DNA from: Tannerellaceae bacterium
GTDB taxonomy: Bacteria; Bacteroidota; Bacteroidia; Bacteroidales; Tannerellaceae
Length of the DNA: 46,975 nucleotides
NCBI GenBank assembly: GCA_031259845.1
Contig: JAIRKZ010000075.1
Coordinates: forward strand, 1 to 46,975
Direction of reading: 5' to 3'
The position numbers and the translations under genes were made by a program. The notes under the pieces were generated by a model. That model was given only the letters and a program-made list of their open reading frames with translations. It had not been told where the DNA came from and ran no database searches. Of the stretch, positions 30,781-39,925 are shown in pieces; positions within the stretch are counted from its first letter, which is position 1, and every line of letters begins with the position of its first letter.

Positions 30781-31335
30781 TTAGATTACTACGCAGTTCG
30801 GATGGTTTAATACGAAGAGAGCGATCATGGCGCATGCTTCGGCGTCGGCCAAAGCATGGTGATGATGTTCGAGGTTGTATCCGCAATAAGCTGCTACGGT
30901 ATTTAATTTATGGTTCGGCAGATTCTTGAATAATTTTCGTGCAATTTGTAAGGTACAATGGAAGTCATAACCGGGATAGTCCATGCAATATGTTCTGAAA
31001 ACAGCTTTCAGGCAATTCTCATCAAAAGCTTTGTTATGAGCAATTAATGGTAACCCATTAATCCGTTTTTCCGCTTCTTTCCATATAAGCGGAAAAACAG
31101 GCGCCTTGTCTGTATCTCTTGCTGTAATGCCATGTGTATGAGTATTCCAATAGGAATAATAGTCTGGTTCGGGACGTATCAAACGATAGAACCTGTCAAC
31201 CACTATTCCTTCTTTCACAATTACAATCCCCACACTGCATACGCTGGCGAACTGTTCATTGGCTGTTTCAAAATCTATGGCAGCAAAACTATCGCTGATG
31301 TTCTTAACGTTATTCTTCCGCTTCCCTATAGTCAT
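30781..31335 (-). CDS. DnaQ-like 3'-5' exonuclease
   Basis: The 184-residue protein is a single DEDDh exonuclease domain: Asp and Glu in FAAIDFETAN, Asp in AHNKAFDENCL, and the His/Asp pair in HHHALADAEACA. It resembles the epsilon subunit of DNA polymerase III but is a stand-alone form, as often found in addition to the replicative copy; roles in repair or small-RNA/DNA trimming are possible. It overlaps the end of the ThuA-like gene by 26 bp. Confidence 0.9.
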   Translation of the reverse strand: MTIGKRKNNVKNISDSFAAIDFETANEQFASVCSVGIVIVKEGIVVDRFYRLIRPEPDYYSYWNTHTHGITARDTDKAPVFPLIWKEAEKRINGLPLIAHNKAFDENCLKAVFRTYCMDYPGYDFHCTLQIARKLFKNLPNHKLNTVAAYCGYNLEHHHHALADAEACAMIALFVLNHPNCVVI

Positions 31336-32230
31336 AACGATAGGTTATATAAGAAGAAGAAGGAAAGTCTTTCGGTACTTTTTGTTTTACTTTGCCTGTG
31401 GCAGCCCATTCGGCGCCACGCAACAGAGTAACCTGGAAACCGGTACATTGCATCGCCGGATTGTCTCCATAAGTAGGGCCGCAGTGGCCGAGCATTGTAT
31501 GGAATATACGGGCTTTGCCGTAATCTACCGTAAAAAGCAAGGGTTCTTCCCTGCCTGAACCTCCTGTTTCTTTATCAGACCAGGCCGTATAAAGTAATGT
31601 ACCGATGTTTGCAGGCCCGCGCATGCGGTCGTACAATTCATCTTTCGCATGTGCCCAGCGATTCGGTAAACCGTTAACGATAGGATGTTCCGCATCACGG
31701 GCAGTGAGCATATATTCGTGCTGTTTCCCATGCGACCCTCCTGTACCGATAGACGTATCTTTAATAAATTCTCCTTCGTGCCAGTAAGCATACGGGCCTG
31801 CGTTTTCATTACGTCCTTCCCAGCCTCCCAAAGCGATGATCTTATTGTATTCAAACCAATTGGGAAAAGAGTTATCGGCTGCATGGTAAACAATTATACC
31901 TCCGCCGTTCCGAGCATATTCGATGAAGTTATTCTTCGTTTTTTCCGGCCACATATCGCCATTGTAATCTAATACAACAAGGGAATAGGGCTTGAAGTCA
32001 ATGATAAAGTTTGATAAATCCTGTCCTTTTTCGGGAGAGATAGCTAAATCAACTTTAAACAATCCGGAGTTTTCCAATATGTCTTTCAACACGATATGGC
32101 TCACTTGCCAGTTATGATTGTTTTGTCCGGTAATCAGCAGCGTCTTGACAGGTTTCCGGGCGGATACCGTACAAGCCAACAGCAGGGAAGTTGCAAATAA
32201 GAATAGTTTTCCGGGAGCCAGGTTTCTCAT
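31310..32230 (-). CDS. ThuA-like domain protein, exported
   Basis: The 306-residue protein has an export signal with a possible lipobox (LLAC, Cys20). The rest is a ThuA-like (class I glutamine amidotransferase-like fold) domain: TLLITGQNNHNWQVS, GGGIIVYHAADNSFPNW, GGWEGR and GSHGKQHEYML. ThuA proteins are linked to trehalose and other keto-sugar use in rhizobia; exported versions are common in Bacteroidetes and Planctomycetes glycan clusters. An exact TACATTTG -7 element lies at 32264-32271 on this strand. No sugar genes adjoin it. Confidence 0.88.
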   Translation of the reverse strand: MRNLAPGKLFLFATSLLLACTVSARKPVKTLLITGQNNHNWQVSHIVLKDILENSGLFKVDLAISPEKGQDLSNFIIDFKPYSLVVLDYNGDMWPEKTKNNFIEYARNGGGIIVYHAADNSFPNWFEYNKIIALGGWEGRNENAGPYAYWHEGEFIKDTSIGTGGSHGKQHEYMLTARDAEHPIVNGLPNRWAHAKDELYDRMRGPANIGTLLYTAWSDKETGGSGREEPLLFTVDYGKARIFHTMLGHCGPTYGDNPAMQCTGFQVTLLRGAEWAATGKVKQKVPKDFPSSSYITYRYDYREAEE

Positions 32231-32328
32231 ATCATTTTATGTTAGTTAATATTTTTACTTTGACAAATGTAGTAAATTAGATTGAATTTTATATTTTTGT
32301 ATACATAATTAAATCAAATTACGTCAAA

Positions 32329-33213
32329 ATGAAACATATACACTACCTGCTGACAATTATTCCCATTCTTTTCATTTCTATTCCAAACGCTAATGCCGAA
32401 GGAGAATATACAGGAGGTGACTGGCGTGATAAAGGTTTGTTGCTTGTTTATTCTCCCCGCTATTTCGGCCCAAGCGCTTTTCCTGTTCCCGAACTTAGAA
32501 CAGCTTTGGCTCCTTCATGCTTTGAAGCAGAGTTACAGGGGAGATATCATTATTATACGGGCGACAAGACAACAGACCTGTTTGCGCGCCTCACGATACC
32601 TGTCGTTAAAAAGCGCGTAGGCATAGAAATTACCGCCATCATAAAAGAAAAGTATAAACTCACCCCTGAAACCCGCGACGAGCGTAACGCCGTAGAAACG
32701 GAATTGCCTCCAAACGAATCTTATCAAGGCGATATAGTAATCTGTACCTTATTCCAGGTATTACAAAGTGAAAAATGGGTGGATGTTATGGCAAGCCTTT
32801 CTCTCAAGACGGCCAGCGGCGGACGCTTGTGCGACGCCCGCTTTACAGACGCCGTTACCTATTGGATGGATGTAACGATAGGTAAGGATTTACTTAAAAA
32901 TGAGCGCAGAACGGCTGTTTTACGTATGCAGGCAATGGCGGGATTCTATTGTTGGATGACAAACGATATTATACACCGCCAGAATGACGCCACATCATTT
33001 GGCGTAGGATTTACAGGCGTCTGTCGTCATTTTACACTTTCAAGTAATTTTTCCGGTTTTTCCGGGTATAAAAACAATGGAGACCATCCACTTATTCTAC
33101 GTAATAATCTGACGTATGAATTTAAAAAGAATCGTATTTCATTCCGGTACAATCATGGCATGAAAGATTACCTCTACGACAATTATTCGGTAGGGTATAC
33201 CCGTTGCTTTTAA
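32329..33213 (+). CDS. Unknown exported protein, probable outer-membrane beta-barrel
   Basis: The 294-residue protein has an export signal (about 1-22, ending ANA). The remainder is rich in alternating aromatic and polar strands and ends in Phe (YTRCF), as many outer-membrane barrels do. I recognise no family or catalytic motif. An exact TATTTTTG -7 element lies at 32292-32299 upstream. It stands alone between divergent and convergent neighbours. Confidence 0.65.
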   Translation: MKHIHYLLTIIPILFISIPNANAEGEYTGGDWRDKGLLLVYSPRYFGPSAFPVPELRTALAPSCFEAELQGRYHYYTGDKTTDLFARLTIPVVKKRVGIEITAIIKEKYKLTPETRDERNAVETELPPNESYQGDIVICTLFQVLQSEKWVDVMASLSLKTASGGRLCDARFTDAVTYWMDVTIGKDLLKNERRTAVLRMQAMAGFYCWMTNDIIHRQNDATSFGVGFTGVCRHFTLSSNFSGFSGYKNNGDHPLILRNNLTYEFKKNRISFRYNHGMKDYLYDNYSVGYTRCF

Positions 33214-33234
33214 ATGCGTTGGATTTTTCTACTC

Positions 33235-34209
33235 TTATACAACGGTATATCCTTCCAGTTGTTTGAAGCCATTCAGGAAATCCGTTGCGTTCATACGTTT
33301 TTTCCCGGCTAATTGAAGTGATATTAAACGTAAATATCCGCCGGGTACGGCTATCTCTATATACTTTTTGTTGTCGGTTACAATAACGCCGGCTGGCAGT
33401 TGATGGGATGCCGGATGTTTTTCCGTCTGGTAAATCTTTACTGCCTGTTTATCTCCGTTGGGAGCAACCAGTTCTGTCCAGGCAGCCGGGTGAGGAGACA
33501 ATCCTCGCACAAAATCGTATGTCTTTTTCAGGGGCAGGCTCCAGTCTATACGGCATGTTTCCTTGGTAAGTTTAGGCGCCGGATGAAGTTCCGAAGCGTG
33601 TTGATATAATTGTTCCTGGGAGATGGTATCCACTTCTCCGGATAAAATAAGATCGGTTGTTTCTATCACTAATGCTGCCCCTGCCTTCATCAGTTTGTCG
33701 TGTACAATGCCTGCGTCGTCGGTATCTGCTACCGGTATCTGCTTTTGCCGGATAATCTTTCCTGTATCAATTTCATGTGTCAGGAAAAAAGTAGTAACGC
33801 CCGTTTCCGTTTCGCCATTGATAACAGCCCGGTTAATCGGCGCTGCGCCCCGATACTGCGGGAGCAAAGAAGCATGCAGGTTAAACGTACCTAACCGTGG
33901 CATATCCCATACCACTTCGGGCAACATCCTGAAAGCTACAACTATTTGTAAATCGGCATTCCATTCTCTTAACCGGGATAAAAAAACTTCGTTTTTAAGC
34001 TTTTCCGGTTGCAGCACAGGGATATGTTTCGCTCCGGCATATTCCTTTACCGGGCTGGGCCGGAGCACACTCCCATGTCGTCCAACCGGCTTGTCGGGCA
34101 CGGTTATCACCCCTACCACATTATATCCTTTTTCAACTAATGTGCGAAGGCTCTCAACCGCAAATTCGGGAGTGCCCATATATACGATGCGTAATTCGTC
34201 CTTTTTCAT
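33235..34209 (-). CDS. fmt: Methionyl-tRNA formyltransferase
   Basis: The 324-residue enzyme transfers a formyl group from 10-formyltetrahydrofolate to initiator Met-tRNA. It shows the N-terminal YMGTPEFAVESLRTL, the catalytic region FNLHASLLPQYRGAAPINRAVINGE with Asn and His, and TGVTTFFLTHEIDTG with the catalytic Asp. The C-terminal tRNA-binding domain starts near residue 210. The length is normal. It is last in the sua5 - transferase - clc - fmt series, 21 bp after clc. Confidence 0.96.
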   Translation of the reverse strand: MKKDELRIVYMGTPEFAVESLRTLVEKGYNVVGVITVPDKPVGRHGSVLRPSPVKEYAGAKHIPVLQPEKLKNEVFLSRLREWNADLQIVVAFRMLPEVVWDMPRLGTFNLHASLLPQYRGAAPINRAVINGETETGVTTFFLTHEIDTGKIIRQKQIPVADTDDAGIVHDKLMKAGAALVIETTDLILSGEVDTISQEQLYQHASELHPAPKLTKETCRIDWSLPLKKTYDFVRGLSPHPAAWTELVAPNGDKQAVKIYQTEKHPASHQLPAGVIVTDNKKYIEIAVPGGYLRLISLQLAGKKRMNATDFLNGFKQLEGYTVV

Positions 34210-34230
34210 TCGTAAATATTCATTATTAAA

Positions 34231-36015
34231 TCAATCTCCCGAAAAATTATCAACTAATACTTCCCGGTATGAATTAAATATCTTTGATTTAGACATAAAG
34301 CCTATATAATGCCCTTCTTCATCTACTACCGGCAAATTCCAGGCTTTTGTATCATCAAATATATGCATCACTTTTTCCATAGGCGTATTGATAACAATTC
34401 TTGCCTGAGCCGAAACCATAAATTTGGATACTTTGAAACGGTTGTATAATTCCGGGCGGAACATGATATTACGGATATTATCCAATAATACAATCCCTAA
34501 TAATACACCCTCTTTATCTACTACAGGAAAAGCATTCCGCGCACTTTGGGCTATTACTTTCACCATATCGCCTAACGTCATGTCCGGTTGTATGATACAA
34601 AAGTCTTTCTCAATGACATGATCTACATTCAGTAAGGTTAATACGGCCTTGTCTTTATGGTGCGTTAATAATTCTCCTTTCTGAGCCAGACGCATGGAAT
34701 AGATACTGTGTGGTTCGAACATGATAATCGTAAGGTAAGAACTTATCGATACAATCATTAACGGGAGGAACAGTTCATACCCGCCAGTTAGTTCGGCAAT
34801 CAGGAATACGCCTGTCAGCGGAGCGTGCATAACGCCTGCCATAACGCCTGCCATTCCCATAAGGGCGAAATTCTTTTCAGACAAATACGTTGTGAAATCA
34901 AAATAGTTGGAAGTATGGGCAAATATAAAGCCGGCAATACATCCTAAAAATAAACTGGGAGCAAAGATTCCCCCGCAACCGCCTCCGCCGTTTGTAGCGC
35001 TCGAAGCAAATACCTTCGTTAGAAGTATCAAAAGTAAAAAGACCAATATGCCCCAATACGAGCCCTTCATTTCATAAAACAAACTCTTATCCATCAAATG
35101 GGCGAACTGTCCGTTTAATAGAGAACCTATCGTATCATATCCTTCGCCGTACAGTGGGGGAAACAGGAAGATAAGTATACTAAGCATGACGCCTCCCAGA
35201 AAGAATTTCCGCCAAAACGTTCCAAGCTTCTTGTAAACGCCTTCCACCTTATTCATTACCCTTGTAAAATAAAGCGATACCAAACCGCAAAATATACCAA
35301 GAAGCAATACGTAAGGAATACGCCCGATTTCAAAAACTTCTGTCTGGGAAAATTTAAACATCGCCTCGGTACCTGTAAAAATATAAGAAACCGTAGCCGC
35401 AGTGACCGAAGAAATCAACAACGGCATAACGGACGTCATGGTTAAGTCAAGCATCAACACTTCAATAACAAATACTAATCCGGCAATCGGGGCTTTAAAA
35501 ATACCGGCAATGGCTCCCGCAGCGCCACAACCCACCAGCAGCATCAATGTCTTCTGCTCCATCCTGAACATACGCCCGAGATTGGAACCGATAGCAGCGC
35601 CCGTTAATACAATAGGCGCCTCCGCCCCGACCGAACCGCCCAAACCGATTGTAACAGAACTGGCTGCCAGAGAAGACCATACATTATGTGGCTTGATACG
35701 GCTTTTACGTTGCGAAATAGCATACAATATCTTGGTTACGCCGTGACTGATATCATCGCGTACAATATATTTAACAAATAGACCGGCAAGCAAAATACCC
35801 ACAACCGGATAAAGCAGGAACAAATAGTTGGCCCCTACATCCATGTGCTGGGTAAGTGTTTTCTGAATAAAATGAATCAATTGCTTTAACATGATTGCCG
35901 AAGCCGCCGTGCAGATTCCTACCAGGAAACTAAGGAATAATACAAAATGCTTTTCTTGCACATGTTTATCCCGCCAACGTAGAAACGTATAAAACAACCC
36001 TTCTTTATTTTCCAT
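34231..36015 (-). CDS. ClC-type chloride channel/antiporter with CBS domains
   Basis: The 594-residue protein has about ten membrane segments with the anion-path signatures GLGGSVGAEAPIVLTG (the gating Glu is in AEAP) and GGGCGGIFAPSLFLG. Two CBS domains follow (about 455-515 and 530-590), with VIEKDFCIIQPDMTLGDMV and NTPMEKVMHIFDDT, which may bind adenine nucleotides and regulate transport. The gating Glu suggests a proton-coupled antiporter. It starts 2 bp after the sugar-phosphate transferase gene. Confidence 0.93.
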   Translation of the reverse strand: MENKEGLFYTFLRWRDKHVQEKHFVLFLSFLVGICTAASAIMLKQLIHFIQKTLTQHMDVGANYLFLLYPVVGILLAGLFVKYIVRDDISHGVTKILYAISQRKSRIKPHNVWSSLAASSVTIGLGGSVGAEAPIVLTGAAIGSNLGRMFRMEQKTLMLLVGCGAAGAIAGIFKAPIAGLVFVIEVLMLDLTMTSVMPLLISSVTAATVSYIFTGTEAMFKFSQTEVFEIGRIPYVLLLGIFCGLVSLYFTRVMNKVEGVYKKLGTFWRKFFLGGVMLSILIFLFPPLYGEGYDTIGSLLNGQFAHLMDKSLFYEMKGSYWGILVFLLLILLTKVFASSATNGGGGCGGIFAPSLFLGCIAGFIFAHTSNYFDFTTYLSEKNFALMGMAGVMAGVMHAPLTGVFLIAELTGGYELFLPLMIVSISSYLTIIMFEPHSIYSMRLAQKGELLTHHKDKAVLTLLNVDHVIEKDFCIIQPDMTLGDMVKVIAQSARNAFPVVDKEGVLLGIVLLDNIRNIMFRPELYNRFKVSKFMVSAQARIVINTPMEKVMHIFDDTKAWNLPVVDEEGHYIGFMSKSKIFNSYREVLVDNFSGD

Positions 36016-36017
36016 TT

Positions 36018-37415
36018 TTAAATACCTTTTCCTGTAATTACTGTTTTGATCGTATAAGTTAAAATGGTAATATCCATTATTAATGACATATTATCGTAAT
36101 AAAGCATATCATACTCCAAACGTTCTATCATCTCGTCTACATTAACGGCATACCCATATTTTACCATACCTAAAGAAGTAATGCCTGGCCTTACATTATG
36201 TAATAAATAATAATAAGGCGCTTTCTTCACGATTTGATCAATAAAATACTTCCGTTCGGGGCGCGGGCCAACTAATGACATATCTCCTTTCAATACGTTC
36301 CAGAACTGAGGTAATTCATCTAATCTGTATTTTCTCATGATACGCCCGAAAGGCGTTACCCTGCTATCATTTACAGAAGCAAGCAACGGGCCGTCATTTT
36401 CAGCGTCTTCATACATCGTTCTGAATTTGTATATCGTAAACGGCCGGCCCATATACCCGATTCTTTCCTGGCGAAAAAAGACCGGGCCGGAAGAATCTTT
36501 TTTTATCCGCCGGATTATATATACGAACAAAGGAGATAATAACAGCAATGCCGATGCTGAAATAAGCTTGTCTGATAAAAACTTTATGTTTTTCTCCGCC
36601 TCCGAAAGATTATTATCCGTAATATCAACCAAAGGAACGCCAAGAATGGTTTTTATTTTTACTTTCGATAATGCGAATGATTTATCGGCAAGTATCTTTA
36701 CCGGCAGTTTATACCGGTACAGGGGATACAGGATATCCGCTAATTCTTCGCTTCTTATGGGAGCTGCCGCCACAATCAGTTCATCAATGCGCCCGGATGC
36801 AATGATAGCGGCTAAATCATGTATGGTTCCCAGTACTTGTGCAGAATCAACAGCTACCTGCGCCCGTTCGCTTACTACTATAAACCCTGCAATGGTATAA
36901 CCTGAATTATATAAATTATCAGCAATATCTTTGGCTTTATTTCCGGCTCCAATAACAAGTATATGTTGCGACCATTTTCTTTTCTTTGTTTTGTATATAC
37001 CGTTTTGGGTAATCATCAGGCGGGGTATATACGTCAGCAGGAACTGTAACCCTAACAAGGAAAAAAACAGTTGGTAATAAATATGGAAAGAACGCGGCAA
37101 ATCGTTCAGAATCATAATAAAGAACAATAATACCACCCCAATGCCAACCGTAATGGCTGTGGTAAAAAACTCTGTAATCCTTGATTTACCAAAAGGCTTA
37201 TTATAATAACCGGATAAGTAATGAATAAACAACCAGAAAAAAGGAACAATCAGTTGGCCTTCCAATACATCCGAAAGCAGGTAACTTTTAAGCGAAGAGT
37301 ATCCGATATAAAATGCAATCTCATTATAGCGGATAACATTAAACAGCAGCCAGACAACAGAGGCGGCTATTAAATCGGAAACAATATAATTTGTTATTTG
37401 CTTTTTTTTATTCAT
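36018..37415 (-). CDS. Undecaprenyl-phosphate sugar-1-phosphate transferase (WcaJ/WbaP-like)
   Basis: The 465-residue protein has an N-terminal block of four to five membrane helices and a Rossmann-like segment (HILVIGAGNKAKDIADNLY, about 150-245). The C-terminal catalytic sugar transferase domain follows (about 270-465), with GPVFFRQERIGYMGRPFTIYKFRTM and YRLDELPQFWNVLKGDMSLVGPRPER. These enzymes start capsule, O-antigen or exopolysaccharide units by moving a sugar-1-phosphate onto the lipid carrier at the inner membrane. Unusually, there is no glycan cluster around it: it sits between sua5 and clc with gaps of 2 bp each side. Confidence 0.92.
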   Translation of the reverse strand: MNKKKQITNYIVSDLIAASVVWLLFNVIRYNEIAFYIGYSSLKSYLLSDVLEGQLIVPFFWLFIHYLSGYYNKPFGKSRITEFFTTAITVGIGVVLLFFIMILNDLPRSFHIYYQLFFSLLGLQFLLTYIPRLMITQNGIYKTKKRKWSQHILVIGAGNKAKDIADNLYNSGYTIAGFIVVSERAQVAVDSAQVLGTIHDLAAIIASGRIDELIVAAAPIRSEELADILYPLYRYKLPVKILADKSFALSKVKIKTILGVPLVDITDNNLSEAEKNIKFLSDKLISASALLLLSPLFVYIIRRIKKDSSGPVFFRQERIGYMGRPFTIYKFRTMYEDAENDGPLLASVNDSRVTPFGRIMRKYRLDELPQFWNVLKGDMSLVGPRPERKYFIDQIVKKAPYYYLLHNVRPGITSLGMVKYGYAVNVDEMIERLEYDMLYYDNMSLIMDITILTYTIKTVITGKGI

Positions 37416-37417
37416 TA

Positions 37418-37984
37418 TTACCTGATTATCTGAAAACGCCCGTCATTGTCTAATTTAATCACGCCAGACGGCTTCGTTTTACTCATATCATTCCGGCGAT
37501 ACTGCACAATATAGTCAACGCCTTCTTTAATCGTATCCGATATTTCCTTAAAAATAGAAGGCGAAGGTTCTCCACTGATATTTGCAGACGTTGAGACCAG
37601 CGGTTTACGGAACTGCGCGCAAAGCTGGCGTGAGAAATCTTCGCTGGTAACGCGTATGCCTATACTTCCGTCGCCGGCTAACAAATTCGGCGCTATATTT
37701 TTTCCTTGCGGATAAATGATAGTCAGCGGTTTGTCGGCTGATACCTCAATAAGCTGCCAGGCAATTTTGGGGATATTTTCAACATACCGCTCTAATTGGG
37801 CCGGGTTATCAATTAAAACCAGCATGGCCTTATTGTCTGTCCGTTGTTTTAATTCATACACCCGCCTGACGGCTTTTTCGTTAGTTGCGTCACAACCAAT
37901 ACCCCAAACCGTATCCGTGGGATAAAGAATAATACCTCCCGCTTGCATAACATCGCAAGCTTTTTTTAAATCGTCAGTCATCAC
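37418..37984 (-). CDS. tsaC: Threonylcarbamoyl-AMP synthase (YrdC/Sua5 family)
   Basis: The 188-residue protein has the YrdC fold motifs YPTDTVWGIGCDATNEKAV, KQRTDNKAMLVLI, and STSANISGEPSP. It makes threonylcarbamoyl-AMP from threonine, bicarbonate and ATP for the t6A37 modification of ANN-decoding tRNAs. It lacks the extra C-terminal Sua5 domain, so it is of the short TsaC/YrdC type. It leads the leftward operon; a TACATTTG -7 element lies at 38001-38008 on its strand. Confidence 0.93.
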   Translation of the reverse strand: MMTDDLKKACDVMQAGGIILYPTDTVWGIGCDATNEKAVRRVYELKQRTDNKAMLVLIDNPAQLERYVENIPKIAWQLIEVSADKPLTIIYPQGKNIAPNLLAGDGSIGIRVTSEDFSRQLCAQFRKPLVSTSANISGEPSPSIFKEISDTIKEGVDYIVQYRRNDMSKTKPSGVIKLDNDGRFQIIR

Positions 37985-38194
37985 ACAAAGAATATAGAGG
38001 CAAATGTACGAATCATTCGCATAATTATAAAAAATAATAATGAAAAACTATTTTATATTACTTATTGCAAAATTCCCGTTTATATTATCTATTTTTACAA
38101 GTTGAAAAACAGTTTGCTTTTAGTTAAGCAATACATGTGTTTGTACTTTTATGGGCACATTTGAGATTTCGGAGAAAGAAAAAAATAATATATA

Positions 38195-39919
38195 ATGATT
38201 AACAAATGGAATTTACGAACCCCATCCATAGAAGAATTAAATAGAAAAGACGAGTTGACGGCTGAACTGGGTCTTCATCCGATTATCAGCTTGTTGCTTG
38301 TACAGAGAAGCATTATTTCGGAAGAGGAAGTAAGAAAATTCTTTAAACCGAGCCTGAATAATCTGCATGATCCATATCTGATGCCCGATATGGAAAAAGC
38401 GGTTAAGCGACTGAACAAGGCTTTAGGAAATAAAGAAAAAATATTGGTTTATGGGGATTACGATGTAGACGGAACCACTGCTGTTTCGTTAGTTTACAAA
38501 TATTTGCGCCCTTATTCGTACACATTGGATTACTATATACCCGACAGGTATGACGAAGGATATGGCATCTCTTACAAAGGAATTGATTATGCTGCCGAAA
38601 ATGGCGTATCATTGATTATTGCTTTAGATTGTGGCATTAAAGCGATTCAAAAAATAGAGTATGCCAAGACCAAAGGAATAGACTTTATTATATGCGACCA
38701 TCACATGCCGGACGACGTGCTACCCGATGCTGTTGCCGTATTAGACGCCAAACGTGTTGATTCTACGTATCCTTACGAACATCTTTCCGGATGCGGGGTA
38801 GGGTTTAAATTTATGCAGGCTTTTGCCAAAAGCAATAACTTCCCTTTTTCCGACCTTGAAAAGTTACTCGACCTTACGGCCGTCAGTATTGCATCGGATA
38901 TTGTACCGATAACCGGTGAAAACCGTATCTTAGCCTATTATGGCCTGAAGCAATTGAACAGTAATCCAAGTCTGGGGCTGAAAGGGATTATTGATATCTG
39001 TGGCCTGACTGGGAAAGATATTACCATAAACGATATTGTTTTTAAAATAGGCCCGCGCATCAATGCTTCCGGCCGGATGATGAAAGGGAAGGAAGCGGTA
39101 GATTTACTGCTGGCTAAAGACAGTGAAAGCGCACGTGAAAAAAGTGAAAATATAAACCAGTACAATGACGAACGCAGGGAATTGGATAAAAAGATTACAG
39201 ACGAAGCCAATGCCATCATTGATGAATTCAGTAATATGGAAGACCGGAAAGCAATTGTTGTGTATAATCCGGGTTGGCATAAGGGAGTGATCGGAATCGT
39301 AGCTTCCCGGCTGACCGAAAAGTATTACCGTCCTGCCGTAGTGCTTACTAAATCATCCGAACTTATTACAGGATCGGCTCGTTCGATTACAGGATTTGAT
39401 ATATATAAAGCGATTGAAAACTGCCGGGATTTATTGGAAAACTTCGGAGGCCATACGTATGCCGCAGGTTTATCGTTGAGAGAAGAACATCTGGAGGTTT
39501 TTACGAACCGTTTCCTTGAATTGGCAAATGTGGAAATCGATACGGAACAGATGATATCCCAGATCGACATCGATGTTGTGTTAGAGCTAAAAGATATTAC
39601 CCAGAAATTTGCGAGCGACCTGAAAAAAATGAATCCATTTGGCCCGGATAACCAAAAGCCTGTATTTAGCAGTTTAAGCGTCAGGGATTATGGAACAAGC
39701 AAGCTGGTAGGAAAAGAATCGGATCATATCAAACTGGAGCTTATCGACGACAGTTCAAAGATTCCTGTACACGCCATTGCTTTTGGGATGAGCGAATATT
39801 TCGATTACATTAAGTCTATGAAACCGTTTAACATTTGTTACACGCTTGAAGAGAATACATATAATGGCGCGACAACTCTTCAACTGTTGATTAAAGACAT
39901 ACGTACCAACGTTTCGTGA
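38195..39919 (+). CDS. recJ: Single-stranded-DNA-specific exonuclease RecJ
   Basis: The 574-residue DHH-family nuclease degrades single-stranded DNA 5' to 3' in recombination and repair. Metal-binding motifs are visible: VYGDYDVDGTTA (motif I), LDCGI, CDHHMPDD (DHH motif III) and a DHHA1 domain with GGHTYAAGLSL near residue 415. A C-terminal OB-like domain follows. It is divergent from tsaC and 6 bp upstream of recQ, so RecJ and RecQ, which cooperate on stalled forks, are made together. Confidence 0.96.
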   Translation: MINKWNLRTPSIEELNRKDELTAELGLHPIISLLLVQRSIISEEEVRKFFKPSLNNLHDPYLMPDMEKAVKRLNKALGNKEKILVYGDYDVDGTTAVSLVYKYLRPYSYTLDYYIPDRYDEGYGISYKGIDYAAENGVSLIIALDCGIKAIQKIEYAKTKGIDFIICDHHMPDDVLPDAVAVLDAKRVDSTYPYEHLSGCGVGFKFMQAFAKSNNFPFSDLEKLLDLTAVSIASDIVPITGENRILAYYGLKQLNSNPSLGLKGIIDICGLTGKDITINDIVFKIGPRINASGRMMKGKEAVDLLLAKDSESAREKSENINQYNDERRELDKKITDEANAIIDEFSNMEDRKAIVVYNPGWHKGVIGIVASRLTEKYYRPAVVLTKSSELITGSARSITGFDIYKAIENCRDLLENFGGHTYAAGLSLREEHLEVFTNRFLELANVEIDTEQMISQIDIDVVLELKDITQKFASDLKKMNPFGPDNQKPVFSSLSVRDYGTSKLVGKESDHIKLELIDDSSKIPVHAIAFGMSEYFDYIKSMKPFNICYTLEENTYNGATTLQLLIKDIRTNVS

Positions 39920-39925
39920 AAAAAG

